Shown: positions 16,607 through 26,295 of the stretch, piece by piece
How positions within the stretch are numbered: position 1 is the first letter of the stretch
How the letters are laid out: the number at the start of each line of letters is the position of its first letter
Assembly: GCA_965656875.1 (NCBI GenBank)
Contig: CBFHMJ010000028.1
Coordinates: 186,001-250,000, forward strand
Reading direction: 5' to 3'
Origin: CBFHMJ01 sp965656875
GTDB taxonomy: Bacteria > Pseudomonadota > Gammaproteobacteria > Enterobacterales > Alteromonadaceae
Length of the DNA: 64,000 bases
Program-made: the position numbers and the translations under genes
The notes under the pieces: generated by a model
Seen by the model: only the letters and a program-made list of their open reading frames with translations
Database searches by the model: none
What the model was told of the DNA's origin: nothing

Positions 16607-17775
16607 AAAAGCGTTACCACGGCTGATGTTAGTCGAGTCGCCATTTGCGTTGGCTGAAATTGAACAGATGAGTGATCAAGTGAAACAGCAGAAAACTGCT
16701 GATAAAACGCTGGAATAAACTGGCAAAGTGCCAGGATAGCTAATTGCTCACCCGGACAGCGATGTATGCCACTACCAAAGGATAAATGTCGTTTTTGTCG
16801 TTTGGTGTGCGGTTGGTTCTGGTCAAAAATATCGGCGTATTCACATCGTTCAAACCAGTCGGCATCCCGATTGATGGATGGAATGTGAAAGAAGAGTGTT
16901 TCGTCGGTGTCCACGGTCAGGTCATCAATCGTCATTGCGCTTTCTGCCCGGCGGGTCAGGTAAGCCGTGGATGAACTGAATCGAATCAACTCATTAATAT
17001 TTGCTGCAACCCAGTCTGAATCGCCACAGGTTGATCCCAGATTTGGCGGGTTTGCTTTGGCGCTATTCATGATGATGTTGATAAAGGTTTCGGTGGTGGT
17101 ACGCGAGGCCACAATTAACAGCGCAACCACAGTCGCCGTGAGCTGGGTGAGTTCGTCTGTATTTAACGAAGGTGATTCAGTAAAAGCATCCTGCAAGGCA
17201 TGGCTAATGGTATAGATTAATCCGGGGGTGGTTTGATCGACCATCAATGGCGCAGGGGCTGCTAACTGATCGGCGATTACATCAACCAGCTGTGAAAAGT
17301 CATGCTGAACGTTTAACAGGGTACGAAGTGATTGTAATGGCTCGGCAACGCGCACGATGTTGTTAATCTGGGCGATAAACGCTTCATGATCAGCAGGCGT
17401 GAAACCGAACACTTGTTCTGTCTGGCGGATGAACAGTGGTGTTTCGACATCTTTTACCAGATCAACCGATGATTTTGAGCGTTTCAGGCTGGCGAAATGA
17501 TGCTTCGCGATTTGTAGGAAGACAACTTGATAACGACTAAGACTCGCTTCATTAAACACAGGATTCAGCGCTTTTTTGATCGTCTGATGCCGCGTACCGG
17601 ACATAAAGGTCAGGATATTGTCTGACAATTGAATAAGCCGTGACAGATCAACGCCCGCCTGTTGTTGCAGGCGTTCAAGATAGGGCTTGAGCGTTGGCGG
17701 CATCATTCTGGGAGACGAAAGCAAGCGCTGTGCGTGTTTGAATGAACAGACCGCGTTGTCTTGTGTTAACTTCAT
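16603..17775 (-). CDS. Cytochrome P450 (first of two)
   Basis: About 390 aa with heme loop F-G-S-G-I-H-R-C-P-G (Cys near residue 338) and an E-L-I-R-F segment matching the ExxR K-helix. The I-helix segment T-A-T-V-V-A-L-L-I-V-A-S-R-T-T-T-E-T-F carries the Thr cluster. Starts at ATG 17775, 8 nt after the ligase stop; a TTG 24 nt upstream would overlap that stop. Retains more canonical motifs than its neighbour, so it is the better candidate for the hydroxylating enzyme; the second may have a divergent reaction. Substrate probably acyl-ACP, by operon context. Confidence 0.9.
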   Translation of the reverse strand: MKLTQDNAVCSFKHAQRLLSSPRMMPPTLKPYLERLQQQAGVDLSRLIQLSDNILTFMSGTRHQTIKKALNPVFNEASLSRYQVVFLQIAKHHFASLKRSKSSVDLVKDVETPLFIRQTEQVFGFTPADHEAFIAQINNIVRVAEPLQSLRTLLNVQHDFSQLVDVIADQLAAPAPLMVDQTTPGLIYTISHALQDAFTESPSLNTDELTQLTATVVALLIVASRTTTETFINIIMNSAKANPPNLGSTCGDSDWVAANINELIRFSSSTAYLTRRAESAMTIDDLTVDTDETLFFHIPSINRDADWFERCEYADIFDQNQPHTKRQKRHLSFGSGIHRCPGEQLAILALCQFIPAFYQQFSAVSLDHSSVQFQPTQMATRLTSAVVTLL

Positions 17776-17783
17776 GGATGTTT

Positions 17784-19373
17784 TTATCTCACTGCCCAAC
17801 GTTTAATTTTCCCACTGGATGTTCGTGGTAATGAATTTCTTGGCAAAATATCGATCTGTTTGATGAAAACACCAAAGCTGTCTGAGAACAGAATCGTGAG
17901 TTCATTTGCCATTTGTTCAGCATTTGTGGCTGGCGTGCTTTTCCATGTTTCTATCGTAAAGTGTAGCTCATCCTGTTGAATGTCCTGAGACAAGAAGAAA
18001 GCATGTTGATTTAATTCAGGAAATTGCTGGTTTGCGGCAACTGCCAGATCGACGGGATGAATATTTTTCCCTCGGACTTTAACAATGTCTTTCAATCGTC
18101 CTGAAATGGTTAACCAGTTATCTTGCAAGATGCCGATGTCACCGGTTTTGATCCAGCGCTGGTTGTCATGGATGAACGAAGGAATGTCGGCTGATAAGTA
18201 ACGTTCGCCGATATAATCTCCCTTTATACACACCTGGCCTTCTTCTCCTTCTGCCAGTAGTTGATTGTTTTGGTCAAAAATACCGATGTTGTCAGGTTGT
18301 TCGCCAAGGTAGCTGGGTAACAGATGGTCACTACGTTGCTGAACAGCCGTCGGAATATCGCCTTCAAATCGCTCTCCGCCTGCAAATAACACGATTTCGG
18401 CCATGCCATAACAGGCGAAAAAGGCATGCGGATCAAATTGTGTGGGAGCCAGTTTTTCAACCAACTGGGTTTTAACAGACTGAGGCACATAATCAGCGCC
18501 ACAGTAAGCTACCTTCCAGCTACTCAGATCCAACTTTTTAATCACGGAATCGGGCGTACATTGGCGAGCAATATCATACGCAAACGGTGGACCACCACTT
18601 AAATAAATATTGTGTTCAGCAATCAACGTAAACCAGCGAGAAGGCCGCTTTATAAACTCAGAAGGTGACATAAGCAGTAATGGACTGCCTGAGAGCAAGC
18701 CAAAAATAATGCCGCCAAATAATCCCATGTCATGGTAATGAGGCAGCCAGGTTAAATAGCCCGTCTCGCTACTAAGATTCCAGCGTTTTTGGATGAAAAG
18801 ATGGTTGGCTAAAATCATCTGTTGAGTCACCAACACGCCTTTGGGCAACTGGGTTGATCCGGATGAATATTGAATGACGGCAATGTCATGCAAAAACGAC
18901 CTGAATGTCGTGAGTGGCGGCTGCTGTTGCGCCTGGTCGAGTAACTCTTCCATCGCGTAAATACGGCAGTCTTCGGCTAAGGACGCTAAAAGCGGCAGAT
19001 CGCGTTGTTGCCCCAGAATAAACTGGCACGCTGAGTCTTTAACAATGGCTTTAAACCTGGATTTGTCGGCCTCCCGTGATGGGTGTGGACAGGGAATAAT
19101 GCTGATTCCGGCATAAAACGCAGCAAGCATGGCCGTTACAAAACTAAATCCGGCATCCAGGATTAACAGACAGGAACGTGTTTTTGCCGGGGAGACAGAA
19201 TAATCGGCGAGTTGGGTCAACGATGTCGCTAAACGTTTTGCTACGGTATTAAATGTTGTAGCTGACTGGCTGCGTATTTTTGGATCACGAGTACTCACAT
19301 ATTCTTTAACCAGGGCTATCTCTCCAGCCTGATTAAACTGGTCATTGAGCTTGTCCGCGAATGGCGTATGCAT
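17784..19373 (-). CDS. Fatty acyl-AMP ligase (FAAL-like ANL enzyme)
   Basis: About 529-aa adenylate-forming enzyme. Core motif Y-S-S-G-S-T-Q-L-P-K-G (P-loop A3), H-Y-H-D-M-G-L-F-G-G, typical of FAALs that load carrier proteins rather than CoA, and Y-G-M-A-E-I (A5). The C-terminal part has K-T-G-D-I-G, G-R-L-K-D-I-V-K-V-R-G-K-N-I-H-P and a final R-T-S-S-G-K-I-K-R with the catalytic Lys. First gene of the operon; predicted role is to activate a fatty or related acid and transfer it to the ACP. ATG 19373 chosen; a GTG at 19397 would add eight residues, and neither has a strong ribosome site. Confidence 0.88.
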   Translation of the reverse strand: MHTPFADKLNDQFNQAGEIALVKEYVSTRDPKIRSQSATTFNTVAKRLATSLTQLADYSVSPAKTRSCLLILDAGFSFVTAMLAAFYAGISIIPCPHPSREADKSRFKAIVKDSACQFILGQQRDLPLLASLAEDCRIYAMEELLDQAQQQPPLTTFRSFLHDIAVIQYSSGSTQLPKGVLVTQQMILANHLFIQKRWNLSSETGYLTWLPHYHDMGLFGGIIFGLLSGSPLLLMSPSEFIKRPSRWFTLIAEHNIYLSGGPPFAYDIARQCTPDSVIKKLDLSSWKVAYCGADYVPQSVKTQLVEKLAPTQFDPHAFFACYGMAEIVLFAGGERFEGDIPTAVQQRSDHLLPSYLGEQPDNIGIFDQNNQLLAEGEEGQVCIKGDYIGERYLSADIPSFIHDNQRWIKTGDIGILQDNWLTISGRLKDIVKVRGKNIHPVDLAVAANQQFPELNQHAFFLSQDIQQDELHFTIETWKSTPATNAEQMANELTILFSDSFGVFIKQIDILPRNSLPRTSSGKIKRWAVR

Positions 19374-19620
19374 GAAAGAAGGTTCCACCTGATGCACGTA
19401 GATTGGTTCTTATTGGAATAATTTATTTTATATAACTGAGTTTACGTTAGCGGATAGTTATTTTGAATCAATGTTCCTGTAACTAAGGGGATATTTAGGA
19501 TAAATCGTTAGAAATTTGGTGGTGGAGGAATAAGCCTTCGCTATTTGCCTGAGTCTGCTGACCGTTGAAGGTGATTACACAGAGCAAACGATGGCTTCGT
19601 TTTTATCGGGTATCTGGATA

Positions 19621-19648
19621 TTCAGTAACGGATGTAACCGTTACTGAA
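19621..19648 (-). terminator. Terminator-like hairpin after the RHS/immunity pair
   Basis: TTCAGTAACGG (19621-19631) pairs exactly with CCGTTACTGAA (19638-19648) over a 6-nt loop, 8 nt beyond the stop of the two-TM gene on the minus strand. The downstream T-content is weak. Confidence 0.55.
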
Positions 19649-19655
19649 TTGTTTG

Positions 19656-20108
19656 CTAGTTTGAAGCGATCAAACCTGTCTTTTTTTCAATGTCTGATAC
19701 ACATCGATCAAAATCAACCAAAGCGCGATGGATAGAAAATTCCTGTTGCTCACGAGTGGTAAGCCTCAGGCAATGGCCGAGCTGGTGATTAATCCGTGGA
19801 ACCAATAACAACAAGCCATGGGAACTGTCGGTATCATGTGCCAAATGAGTAATATCAGACCAGGGAACTTTTTGCTCAGTAATAAACAAATGTGAATTAG
19901 TGAGGTAGACACCTTTGCCTTTGTCGAGGCCGAAGTAGTAAATAGAGATGAGGATTAAACATCCAGCATTACCTGCCAGAAATACTTCAAAACCGGGAGA
20001 TCCATTGCCAACAACAAACGGCAGAATATTGAAAACAACAAGTAGCACGAAGATGTACAGGTAAACTTTCTTATTGTACCAGTCGGGGTAATAGTATTTT
20101 TTATTCAT
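19656..20108 (-). CDS. Two-TM membrane protein, candidate immunity protein for the RHS protein
   Basis: 150 aa. Two hydrophobic segments near the N-terminus (Y-L-Y-I-F-V-L-L-V-V-F and L-A-G-N-A-G-C-L-I-L-I) precede a cytoplasmic-type domain with a PH-like pattern (L-T-N-S-H-L-F-I-T-E-Q-K-V-P-W-S-D-I). ATG lies immediately after the RHS stop with no spacer, so the two are coupled. In polymorphic toxin systems the gene just after an RHS toxin is usually its immunity protein; that is the reason for the call, as no Imm family is recognised. A bPH-type membrane protein of other function cannot be excluded. Confidence 0.55.
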   Translation of the reverse strand: MNKKYYYPDWYNKKVYLYIFVLLVVFNILPFVVGNGSPGFEVFLAGNAGCLILISIYYFGLDKGKGVYLTNSHLFITEQKVPWSDITHLAHDTDSSHGLLLLVPRINHQLGHCLRLTTREQQEFSIHRALVDFDRCVSDIEKKTGLIASN

Positions 20109-23100
20109 TTAGTTACATCCTTTACTACAATTTGTCTGTTCCGAAGTCACTGAAGTTATGAATGCTGAAGCTCCATAGTTATATAGCCCTGTCCAACCTG
20201 TAATTGCTATATCGGATACGCGAATTTCAGCTAAGAATGTTGCAAATCCCCATTGAGGTATAGCAATGATACCTGCTAAGGCGGCTTGTGATGTACTAAA
20301 GCCTTCAAAACCAGAGTTTACATATATTTGAGATACTGCATTGCTTATGACTCCTAAAGAAGCATTACCTAGTACATCATGGTTTACTCTAGGGTACTTT
20401 TTTGAGCCTTTATATTTTCCGTACTTTCTTAGTACTTTGTCTAATCCCGGGCTTCCTGCGGCGCTAAACAAAGCAGATACTGCTGCTTGTTTTAAAGCAT
20501 CATCAGTACAGGAGCCTGTTGCTACTGCTGCAACATAAGTACTGGCTCCTCCTATTAATCCTTTTATTAGCAGAGGAGCGAGAAATACAGGTAACTGGCC
20601 ATCGGGGTCAACAAAATTTACAGGATTACCATTTACATAGTTATAGGTGTTGATACCACCACTCAGACCTATTGGATCAGACTGTATATAACGACCAATT
20701 TCCGGATCATAATCTCGAAACCAGTTGTAATACAGACCCGTTTCCTGATTAGCCCGTTGACCTGGAAATCTGACATTTATATTTTTTCCAATATTGTTTG
20801 TGACAATGGAAATTTCACCAAAAGGAGTGTAACTAGCTTGCCACATAACTTGAGCTTGTTGATCTGTGATCGCCAGTGGGGCATCAAGGTGATTGGTGTG
20901 TAAGTAATAGATTTGGTCAGTGATGATAGCAAGGCGGCGACCATTAAGGTAAATATATTCTGCTTGAATAATACCGTTACCATCAGCCTGGGCAGCGAGA
21001 GTACCATCAGGGTGATAATGGAAGACTTGAGTTTCGTTGTTCGAGAATTTTTTAACGCGTTGTCCTGCATGGTTATAGCGATAGTGCCAATTTACACCAT
21101 CAACGGTGGCAATATGTAATCGATTAGCCTGATTATAGAAAAATGACTGATCACCTCGTTGTATCAAATTACCATTTGCATCGTATTTATAATTAACGCC
21201 ATTGATGGCACTCAATCGACCATTGGTAATAGTATAGGGAGTGGTTGATTGATCAGTAATTTTTTCTGTTCGATTTCCTATATTGTCCCATTCAAACTGT
21301 CGATTTCCGTATACACCTTGCGCCTGCAACAATCTGGAAAGTGAATCATATTGGTAGTTTTCAGTTTGTAACGCATTTTGATTATCTGTGATTGTTGTTA
21401 GGTTGCTCAAAGAGTCATAGACATAGTTTTTATCAATAATTCCATTCACCTGCTTACTGGTAAGCAGGTAATCCTTGTCATATTGTTGATTAAGCGTTTT
21501 TCCATTACCAAAGACAAGGCTGGTTAAAGGTCCAAATGGCTTATATTGAATGTTTTCAGCCAGTGTTGTTGTTGTAGATTCTTGAGTAGATGAAGATTGA
21601 ACGAGAGCAACATGAATGATCTGCCCAAGGCTATCACGAGTGTACTGAACAACTTTGCCAGATGGTAACGTGATGCTGGTTAGATTGTTGTCTCCATCCC
21701 ATGAATAGCGAGATGTTAATGTCAGGGGAGTAGCCCCATTTATTGTTTGCTGCTGTTGTGTTATTCGACCTTGAGCATTGTAGTGCCAGACTGTAGAGCC
21801 TGATTCATCAGTCACATGACTAATTCGGCTGTTCATATATTGCCCAGGTGTTGTTGAATCCCATTGATAAACAATATTATTAGCAGCATTGGGGTAGTTT
21901 ATGCTTGTTAGTCTGTTTCCTGCATCATAGCTGTAGCTGACTGTAATACCCGAGGCATCTGTTTTTGAGGCAAGATTCCCTGCTTCATCCCAAGTGTATT
22001 TAGTTAGGCCTGTATCCGGACTTGATTGAGAAATCAGTTCGCCGAAGCCGTTATAGCTATAGTTGGTAGTTCTCCCAAGAGCATCAATAACACTTGTCAG
22101 TTGATCTTGCTGGTTCCAGTTCATAGTCTGGATTGTATTTAAGGGCGCTGTTGACTGAGTGGTGCGTCGTAAAGCATCAAAAACTGATGTCGTTTCATTG
22201 TCTTGTGGATTAATTTGTTTCACCAGATTACCCAAAATATCATACTGTCTGGTCCATGTGTTGTTACTGGCATCAGTGATCTGAGTTAATCTGTCGAGAG
22301 AATCAAAGGCGAAAGATTGCTTTGCTTGTTCCTTGCCTGTCGCGTCAATAATTTGTTGTTGTGTGATATTGCCCGCTTTATCGAGTGTTAGTGAAATAGT
22401 TTGATTTTGACTATTGGTAATATGCGTTAAACGGCGCGCATCGTCCCACGTAAACTTGAGTATTTGTCCTTCGGCAGATTGTATTCGAGTTAGCTGGCCT
22501 ACTGAATCGTATTGATAAGTCGTTGTTTGGCCAGCGATGGTTTCACTTAGAAGTTGTCCCCTGAAATTCCAGATACGTTGTGTTTCCACGTTATTTGTAT
22601 CTTTTGTTTTAATGGGACGATTGTGGTTATCGTAGTCGATTATCTCTGTTATAAGCCCGTTTGGGTCGGTAATTCTGCTAATACGTCCTTCGGTATTGTA
22701 TTCGAAAGATGTGATGTCCAGAACATCAGAGCGGGGGCCGTCTATGCTTATGAGTTGCTGAGCTTCATTGTAAAGGTAACTAGTTGTACGTGTTTGCTCA
22801 TCGGCTGTGATACTTAACTGAGTTATTTTTCCATCAGAATCATAGGTATAGTCGATAATTGCACCATTTGGTGTTGTGATTCTATCCGGTAGTGTATTTA
22901 AGCCATCGTATTGATACTTTGTGGTTTGTGATTCAGTATTGGATGCAGCGTTGACTTCCGTCACAAGCCTACCTTTCGTATCCCAACCATAATTTGTCTG
23001 ATTACCCGCTTCATCTTTTTTGAAAAGCTTCTTTCCGTAATAATCATAATTGTATTCAGCTATGCCATCAGTACCAGAAGTATCACAGCTGTCTCCAGTG

Positions 23101-24776
23101 ACTTTTTTCAGATTGCCACTGACATAAGATAAGACTTTTTGTTTGCCATGTACGTTTGTAATGGTTGTGGCTGAGCCGTCAGCACTATAGCTGATAGTGC
23201 CGGCATCAGCACCATCTGCATGAGTACTGCTTATCGCACGACCGGCGTGATCATACTCCCAGCTGGCATAGCGAATTTGCTTTGCGTCTGTTATGCCTGT
23301 TAATGCAAATGGAAATTGTGCATTTTCGTAATGGTATACTTCACTGGTTTGATCGGGAAACGTGATTGATGTTAGGTTTTTTCTATCGTCGTAGTGCCAT
23401 TTCCAGTGTAGGTCGTCGGGGGCTGAAATTTGGCTAATTAATCCATCATTGTTGTAGCTAAAGTGTATTATTCCGCCAAGATTGTGGGCGACACTGGCCA
23501 GTTGTCCGATACTGTTATAGCTTAATGTTTGAAATTCGCCGGATGTATCTTTAATAGTTGTCAATTGACCGGTTTCGTTAAACAACAACCGTTTTCCATC
23601 CAGTGCATAATACATCCAGCCTGTTTCCAATGCCTCTAATCCATCTCCGGCATTTCCATCTGGTGTGTATTCTTCGCCGCTTAAAAAGAATCTTCGAGAT
23701 TTGCCGTTAGCCAGTTGAATTGATACTTCGTAAGGTCCTGCAACAAACAGATGGTAATCATAATTGTGTCGCCATTGTTTGTATCCGATGTTTGGGACTT
23801 GAGTTTCATCTGCTCGTGCAAAAGAATGTGAGGCTCCCTTGTATGTTTGAGGTTGACGATAATAGCGCCAACTGCTATTCGAAGGTCCTGTTTTGTTGTA
23901 GACCTCACGACGAGCTTCTGGTGCTCGAGTAGATGAATAAGACCGTTTTATTTGCAGTGGAAAAGCACCACTGGCCTGATAGTCGGGAGAGAATGTTTGA
24001 AGTTTGGTACCTGTTGCAACATTGATCGGATTTAACACTGTTTCAGCACACTGTTGCTCATCAATCTTGCCTGACCAGGGGCGGCACATTCCATATTCAG
24101 TGTCTAATTGAGGATTATCTGGTGGACACCATGCTCGGCATTCGTTGTTTGTCTGATCAAAAGAGTAGGGGGCAAAACATTCGTGTTGAACGACAAATGA
24201 CGTAAGAGCTGACGTGCATACAGGGTAATCAGTTTCAGCACTTCCACCATAATCAACAGTAAAATCAGGTAGGCAACTAAATTGTTCATATTTACGCCAT
24301 ATATGATCTTTATGTGCTGTTTTTACAACGCAAGGTTGGTTCGGGTCGGCCGTTAATTGATAATACTGAATGGCAACACTGATATCTTTTTCATAAGATG
24401 AAGAGATCACGTTATTGGCATTCGAGACCCATGTACGAAATTGCCAATCACCTTCCGTGACGATAACATCCGTTTCTCCGCATACAGCTGCTCCCCAGGT
24501 TGAATAGTCCGGTAGACTATCATGCAATTCAGTACCTATAAAAAAAGCGTTTTGTTGAGGGATATTGTAGTAGCGAAGTTTATAACGTCCTGCATCATGA
24601 AGATGACTGTATGTGAGATAACTTCCCAGGTTTGGGTGTTTAGCACGCATTGCTGATTCAGGGAGCTCAAGCGAATTTTCGCATGTTGTACCAAAACACC
24701 AGTGTTTTTGCGCTAAAGAAAGTTGGCTAAATAAACAGAGAGTTAAAAAAACAGAGGCATGAAGTAAGAATTTCAT
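20109..24776 (-). CDS. Secreted RHS/YD-repeat protein with variable C-terminal domain
   Basis: 1555 aa. ATG 24776 follows AAGGAG at 6 nt and starts a clear signal peptide (M-K-F-L-L-H-A, cleavage near S-L-A-Q). Cys-rich N-terminal ~270 residues, then a DUF6531-type segment (N-P-I-N-V-A-T-G-T-K) and about 40 YD repeats (x-Y-D-x-x-G-R/N-L). The RHS core ends at R-Y-I-Q-S-D-P-I-G-L-S-G-G-I-N-T-Y-N-Y-V and D-P-D-G. The last ~150 residues are unrelated to the core and hydrophobic (A-P-L-L-I-K-G-L-I-G-G), ending with Cys residues, the usual position for a toxin tip. Sec-type signal rather than a PAAR/VgrG fusion suggests a non-T6SS export route. Toxin activity not identified. Confidence 0.88.
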   Translation of the reverse strand: MKFLLHASVFLTLCLFSQLSLAQKHWCFGTTCENSLELPESAMRAKHPNLGSYLTYSHLHDAGRYKLRYYNIPQQNAFFIGTELHDSLPDYSTWGAAVCGETDVIVTEGDWQFRTWVSNANNVISSSYEKDISVAIQYYQLTADPNQPCVVKTAHKDHIWRKYEQFSCLPDFTVDYGGSAETDYPVCTSALTSFVVQHECFAPYSFDQTNNECRAWCPPDNPQLDTEYGMCRPWSGKIDEQQCAETVLNPINVATGTKLQTFSPDYQASGAFPLQIKRSYSSTRAPEARREVYNKTGPSNSSWRYYRQPQTYKGASHSFARADETQVPNIGYKQWRHNYDYHLFVAGPYEVSIQLANGKSRRFFLSGEEYTPDGNAGDGLEALETGWMYYALDGKRLLFNETGQLTTIKDTSGEFQTLSYNSIGQLASVAHNLGGIIHFSYNNDGLISQISAPDDLHWKWHYDDRKNLTSITFPDQTSEVYHYENAQFPFALTGITDAKQIRYASWEYDHAGRAISSTHADGADAGTISYSADGSATTITNVHGKQKVLSYVSGNLKKVTGDSCDTSGTDGIAEYNYDYYGKKLFKKDEAGNQTNYGWDTKGRLVTEVNAASNTESQTTKYQYDGLNTLPDRITTPNGAIIDYTYDSDGKITQLSITADEQTRTTSYLYNEAQQLISIDGPRSDVLDITSFEYNTEGRISRITDPNGLITEIIDYDNHNRPIKTKDTNNVETQRIWNFRGQLLSETIAGQTTTYQYDSVGQLTRIQSAEGQILKFTWDDARRLTHITNSQNQTISLTLDKAGNITQQQIIDATGKEQAKQSFAFDSLDRLTQITDASNNTWTRQYDILGNLVKQINPQDNETTSVFDALRRTTQSTAPLNTIQTMNWNQQDQLTSVIDALGRTTNYSYNGFGELISQSSPDTGLTKYTWDEAGNLASKTDASGITVSYSYDAGNRLTSINYPNAANNIVYQWDSTTPGQYMNSRISHVTDESGSTVWHYNAQGRITQQQQTINGATPLTLTSRYSWDGDNNLTSITLPSGKVVQYTRDSLGQIIHVALVQSSSTQESTTTTLAENIQYKPFGPLTSLVFGNGKTLNQQYDKDYLLTSKQVNGIIDKNYVYDSLSNLTTITDNQNALQTENYQYDSLSRLLQAQGVYGNRQFEWDNIGNRTEKITDQSTTPYTITNGRLSAINGVNYKYDANGNLIQRGDQSFFYNQANRLHIATVDGVNWHYRYNHAGQRVKKFSNNETQVFHYHPDGTLAAQADGNGIIQAEYIYLNGRRLAIITDQIYYLHTNHLDAPLAITDQQAQVMWQASYTPFGEISIVTNNIGKNINVRFPGQRANQETGLYYNWFRDYDPEIGRYIQSDPIGLSGGINTYNYVNGNPVNFVDPDGQLPVFLAPLLIKGLIGGASTYVAAVATGSCTDDALKQAAVSALFSAAGSPGLDKVLRKYGKYKGSKKYPRVNHDVLGNASLGVISNAVSQIYVNSGFEGFSTSQAALAGIIAIPQWGFATFLAEIRVSDIAITGWTGLYNYGASAFITSVTSEQTNCSKGCN

Positions 24777-25132
24777 ACGCAGCTCCTTTGCTGTTAGTTG
24801 AATAAAGATGACAGGCATACTTCAACATTGCCATGCTCGGGTCCTTGATGTGAGACAGCCATTGTCTGTGTTAATGGTTCCATGAGTTGATTCCACGTAT
24901 CACAATACCGCCCCTTATTCAGGACCAGTCGAGTCTAAATTTAATCCAGTCCGGAAATCAACAATTATTTACCTATATAAGAAAAATTCATATCTTTGGA
25001 TCAAAATAATTAGTGATCTTAATAACATCTTCTGGTCTGTCCAGTTACCATAATGTGTACAGGCTGAAGTGCGAATACTGAGTCTGGTTTTACATAACAA
25101 CAATAGATAATCGCGAAGAAAGGTAAAACAAC
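24777..25132. other. Intergenic region between divergent RHS and lipase genes
   Basis: 356 bp, AT-rich on the right half, holding both divergent promoters. Ribosome site AAGGAG for RHS lies at the left edge and AAAGG for the lipase just left of 25133. No gene, repeat or RNA recognised. Confidence 0.4.
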
Positions 25133-26215
25133 ATGTTTAAAACAACATTAAAGAAAGTATCAGCAGGTATAACGGGTGTGGCGTTAATGGCGGCGTCGTC
25201 ACTGGCTCAGGCGGAAGTGACCTTCCCAACCAGTGTTTTTGCAAATCTTGACTACGGTTTGTACTGGTTTGGCTATAACTCAGCGCAGAAAGCGGTTCCA
25301 GGGCAGTCTAATGCGTTTTATGCGCCCCATAAAGACACGGTTATTTTTATCCACGGTTGGCAAAACAACACGGTAACCAAACAAAAACGAGCAACCTTGT
25401 ATCGTGAAAGTAATGAAGATTTATCAGCATACTGGCTCGATCGTGGTTATAACGTTGGCATTATGTACTGGAATCAGTTTGCTGATGAAGGTGAAGTAAA
25501 AGATGCCGAAGCAAAAATTTACAGTGCGAATGGCCCACGTTCGATGCGTTGGAAGGATGTAAACGGCAATTATAATTCAGGACCGGGCACCGCAGTGAAA
25601 GATCTGTTTTTCACTGAAATTAATAACAATATGCAGAACTTTACTGGTGGGCATTTCCGTCTGGCGGGTCATTCACTGGGAAATCAGGTCGTGCTTGCTG
25701 TGGGGGATATGTTAAATACTGCGGTTAATTCCGGCGCATTACCTGCCAGTTTAAGACCGGATCGTGTTGCTTTGTTAGACCCGTTTTATTCTCAAGGCGA
25801 TAAATCATATCTGGGTGGCAAGTGGCCTGGAGAAGTGGCGCGTGAAAATGCAGATCGACTTCGCGCTGACGGTGCGTTACTGGAAGCTTATCGTTCTTCA
25901 CCAGTAACCAGCACTTTCCTGGTGGGTGATGCTAATACGGCACTCATGAATAAAACCGCGTTTGCGGAACTCCGTCCGTGGTATTACAACTGGTTACAGG
26001 TCGCAGAGAAGCACAATTCCGTCATTATGACTTATTTCTGGTCGATTGGTTATGATGCACCAAATATGACAAACAGCAGTAAAGATGGGTTGTCAGCGGC
26101 AACGTCTTCAGCACGAGTTCTTGAATTAATGAACGCGAACTATCAGATGGATCAGGTGGAAGGACGATATACTTACACGCCGGGCGATGATCAGTTTCAG
26201 CAGGAAAGTCGTTAA
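25133..26215 (+). CDS. Secreted alpha/beta-hydrolase (lipase-like)
   Basis: 360 aa with a signal peptide ending at A-Q-A. Alpha/beta-hydrolase features in order: oxyanion strand V-I-F-I-H-G-W (residues ~80-86), nucleophile elbow G-H-S-L-G-N with Ser181, an acid candidate in A-L-L-D-P-F, and a C-terminal His in E-K-H-N-S-V. The G-H-S-L-G elbow and H-G-W resemble pancreatic-type lipases, so extracellular lipase or phospholipase activity is the likely role. Monocistronic, followed by a strong terminator. Substrate not deducible. Confidence 0.8.
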   Translation: MFKTTLKKVSAGITGVALMAASSLAQAEVTFPTSVFANLDYGLYWFGYNSAQKAVPGQSNAFYAPHKDTVIFIHGWQNNTVTKQKRATLYRESNEDLSAYWLDRGYNVGIMYWNQFADEGEVKDAEAKIYSANGPRSMRWKDVNGNYNSGPGTAVKDLFFTEINNNMQNFTGGHFRLAGHSLGNQVVLAVGDMLNTAVNSGALPASLRPDRVALLDPFYSQGDKSYLGGKWPGEVARENADRLRADGALLEAYRSSPVTSTFLVGDANTALMNKTAFAELRPWYYNWLQVAEKHNSVIMTYFWSIGYDAPNMTNSSKDGLSAATSSARVLELMNANYQMDQVEGRYTYTPGDDQFQQESR

Positions 26216-26236
26216 CAGTTTTAATGATTGAACGAA

Positions 26237-26266
26237 AAACGGGGCCGATTATCAGCCCCGTTTTGT
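26237..26266 (+). terminator. Rho-independent terminator, likely bidirectional
   Basis: AAAAACGGGGC (left arm ending 26247) pairs with GCCCCGTTTT (26257-26266) over a 9-nt loop; A-run on one side and T-run on the other. It sits between the convergent lipase and YeeN genes and can serve both. Confidence 0.85.
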
Positions 26267-26295
26267 ATTGTTATCATCACAAATGATGCAATGAA

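Noticed and set aside
10830..19373. Classical PKS/NRPS cluster
   Set aside because: No ketosynthase, condensation or module-type domain; only a single stand-alone carrier protein and ligase.
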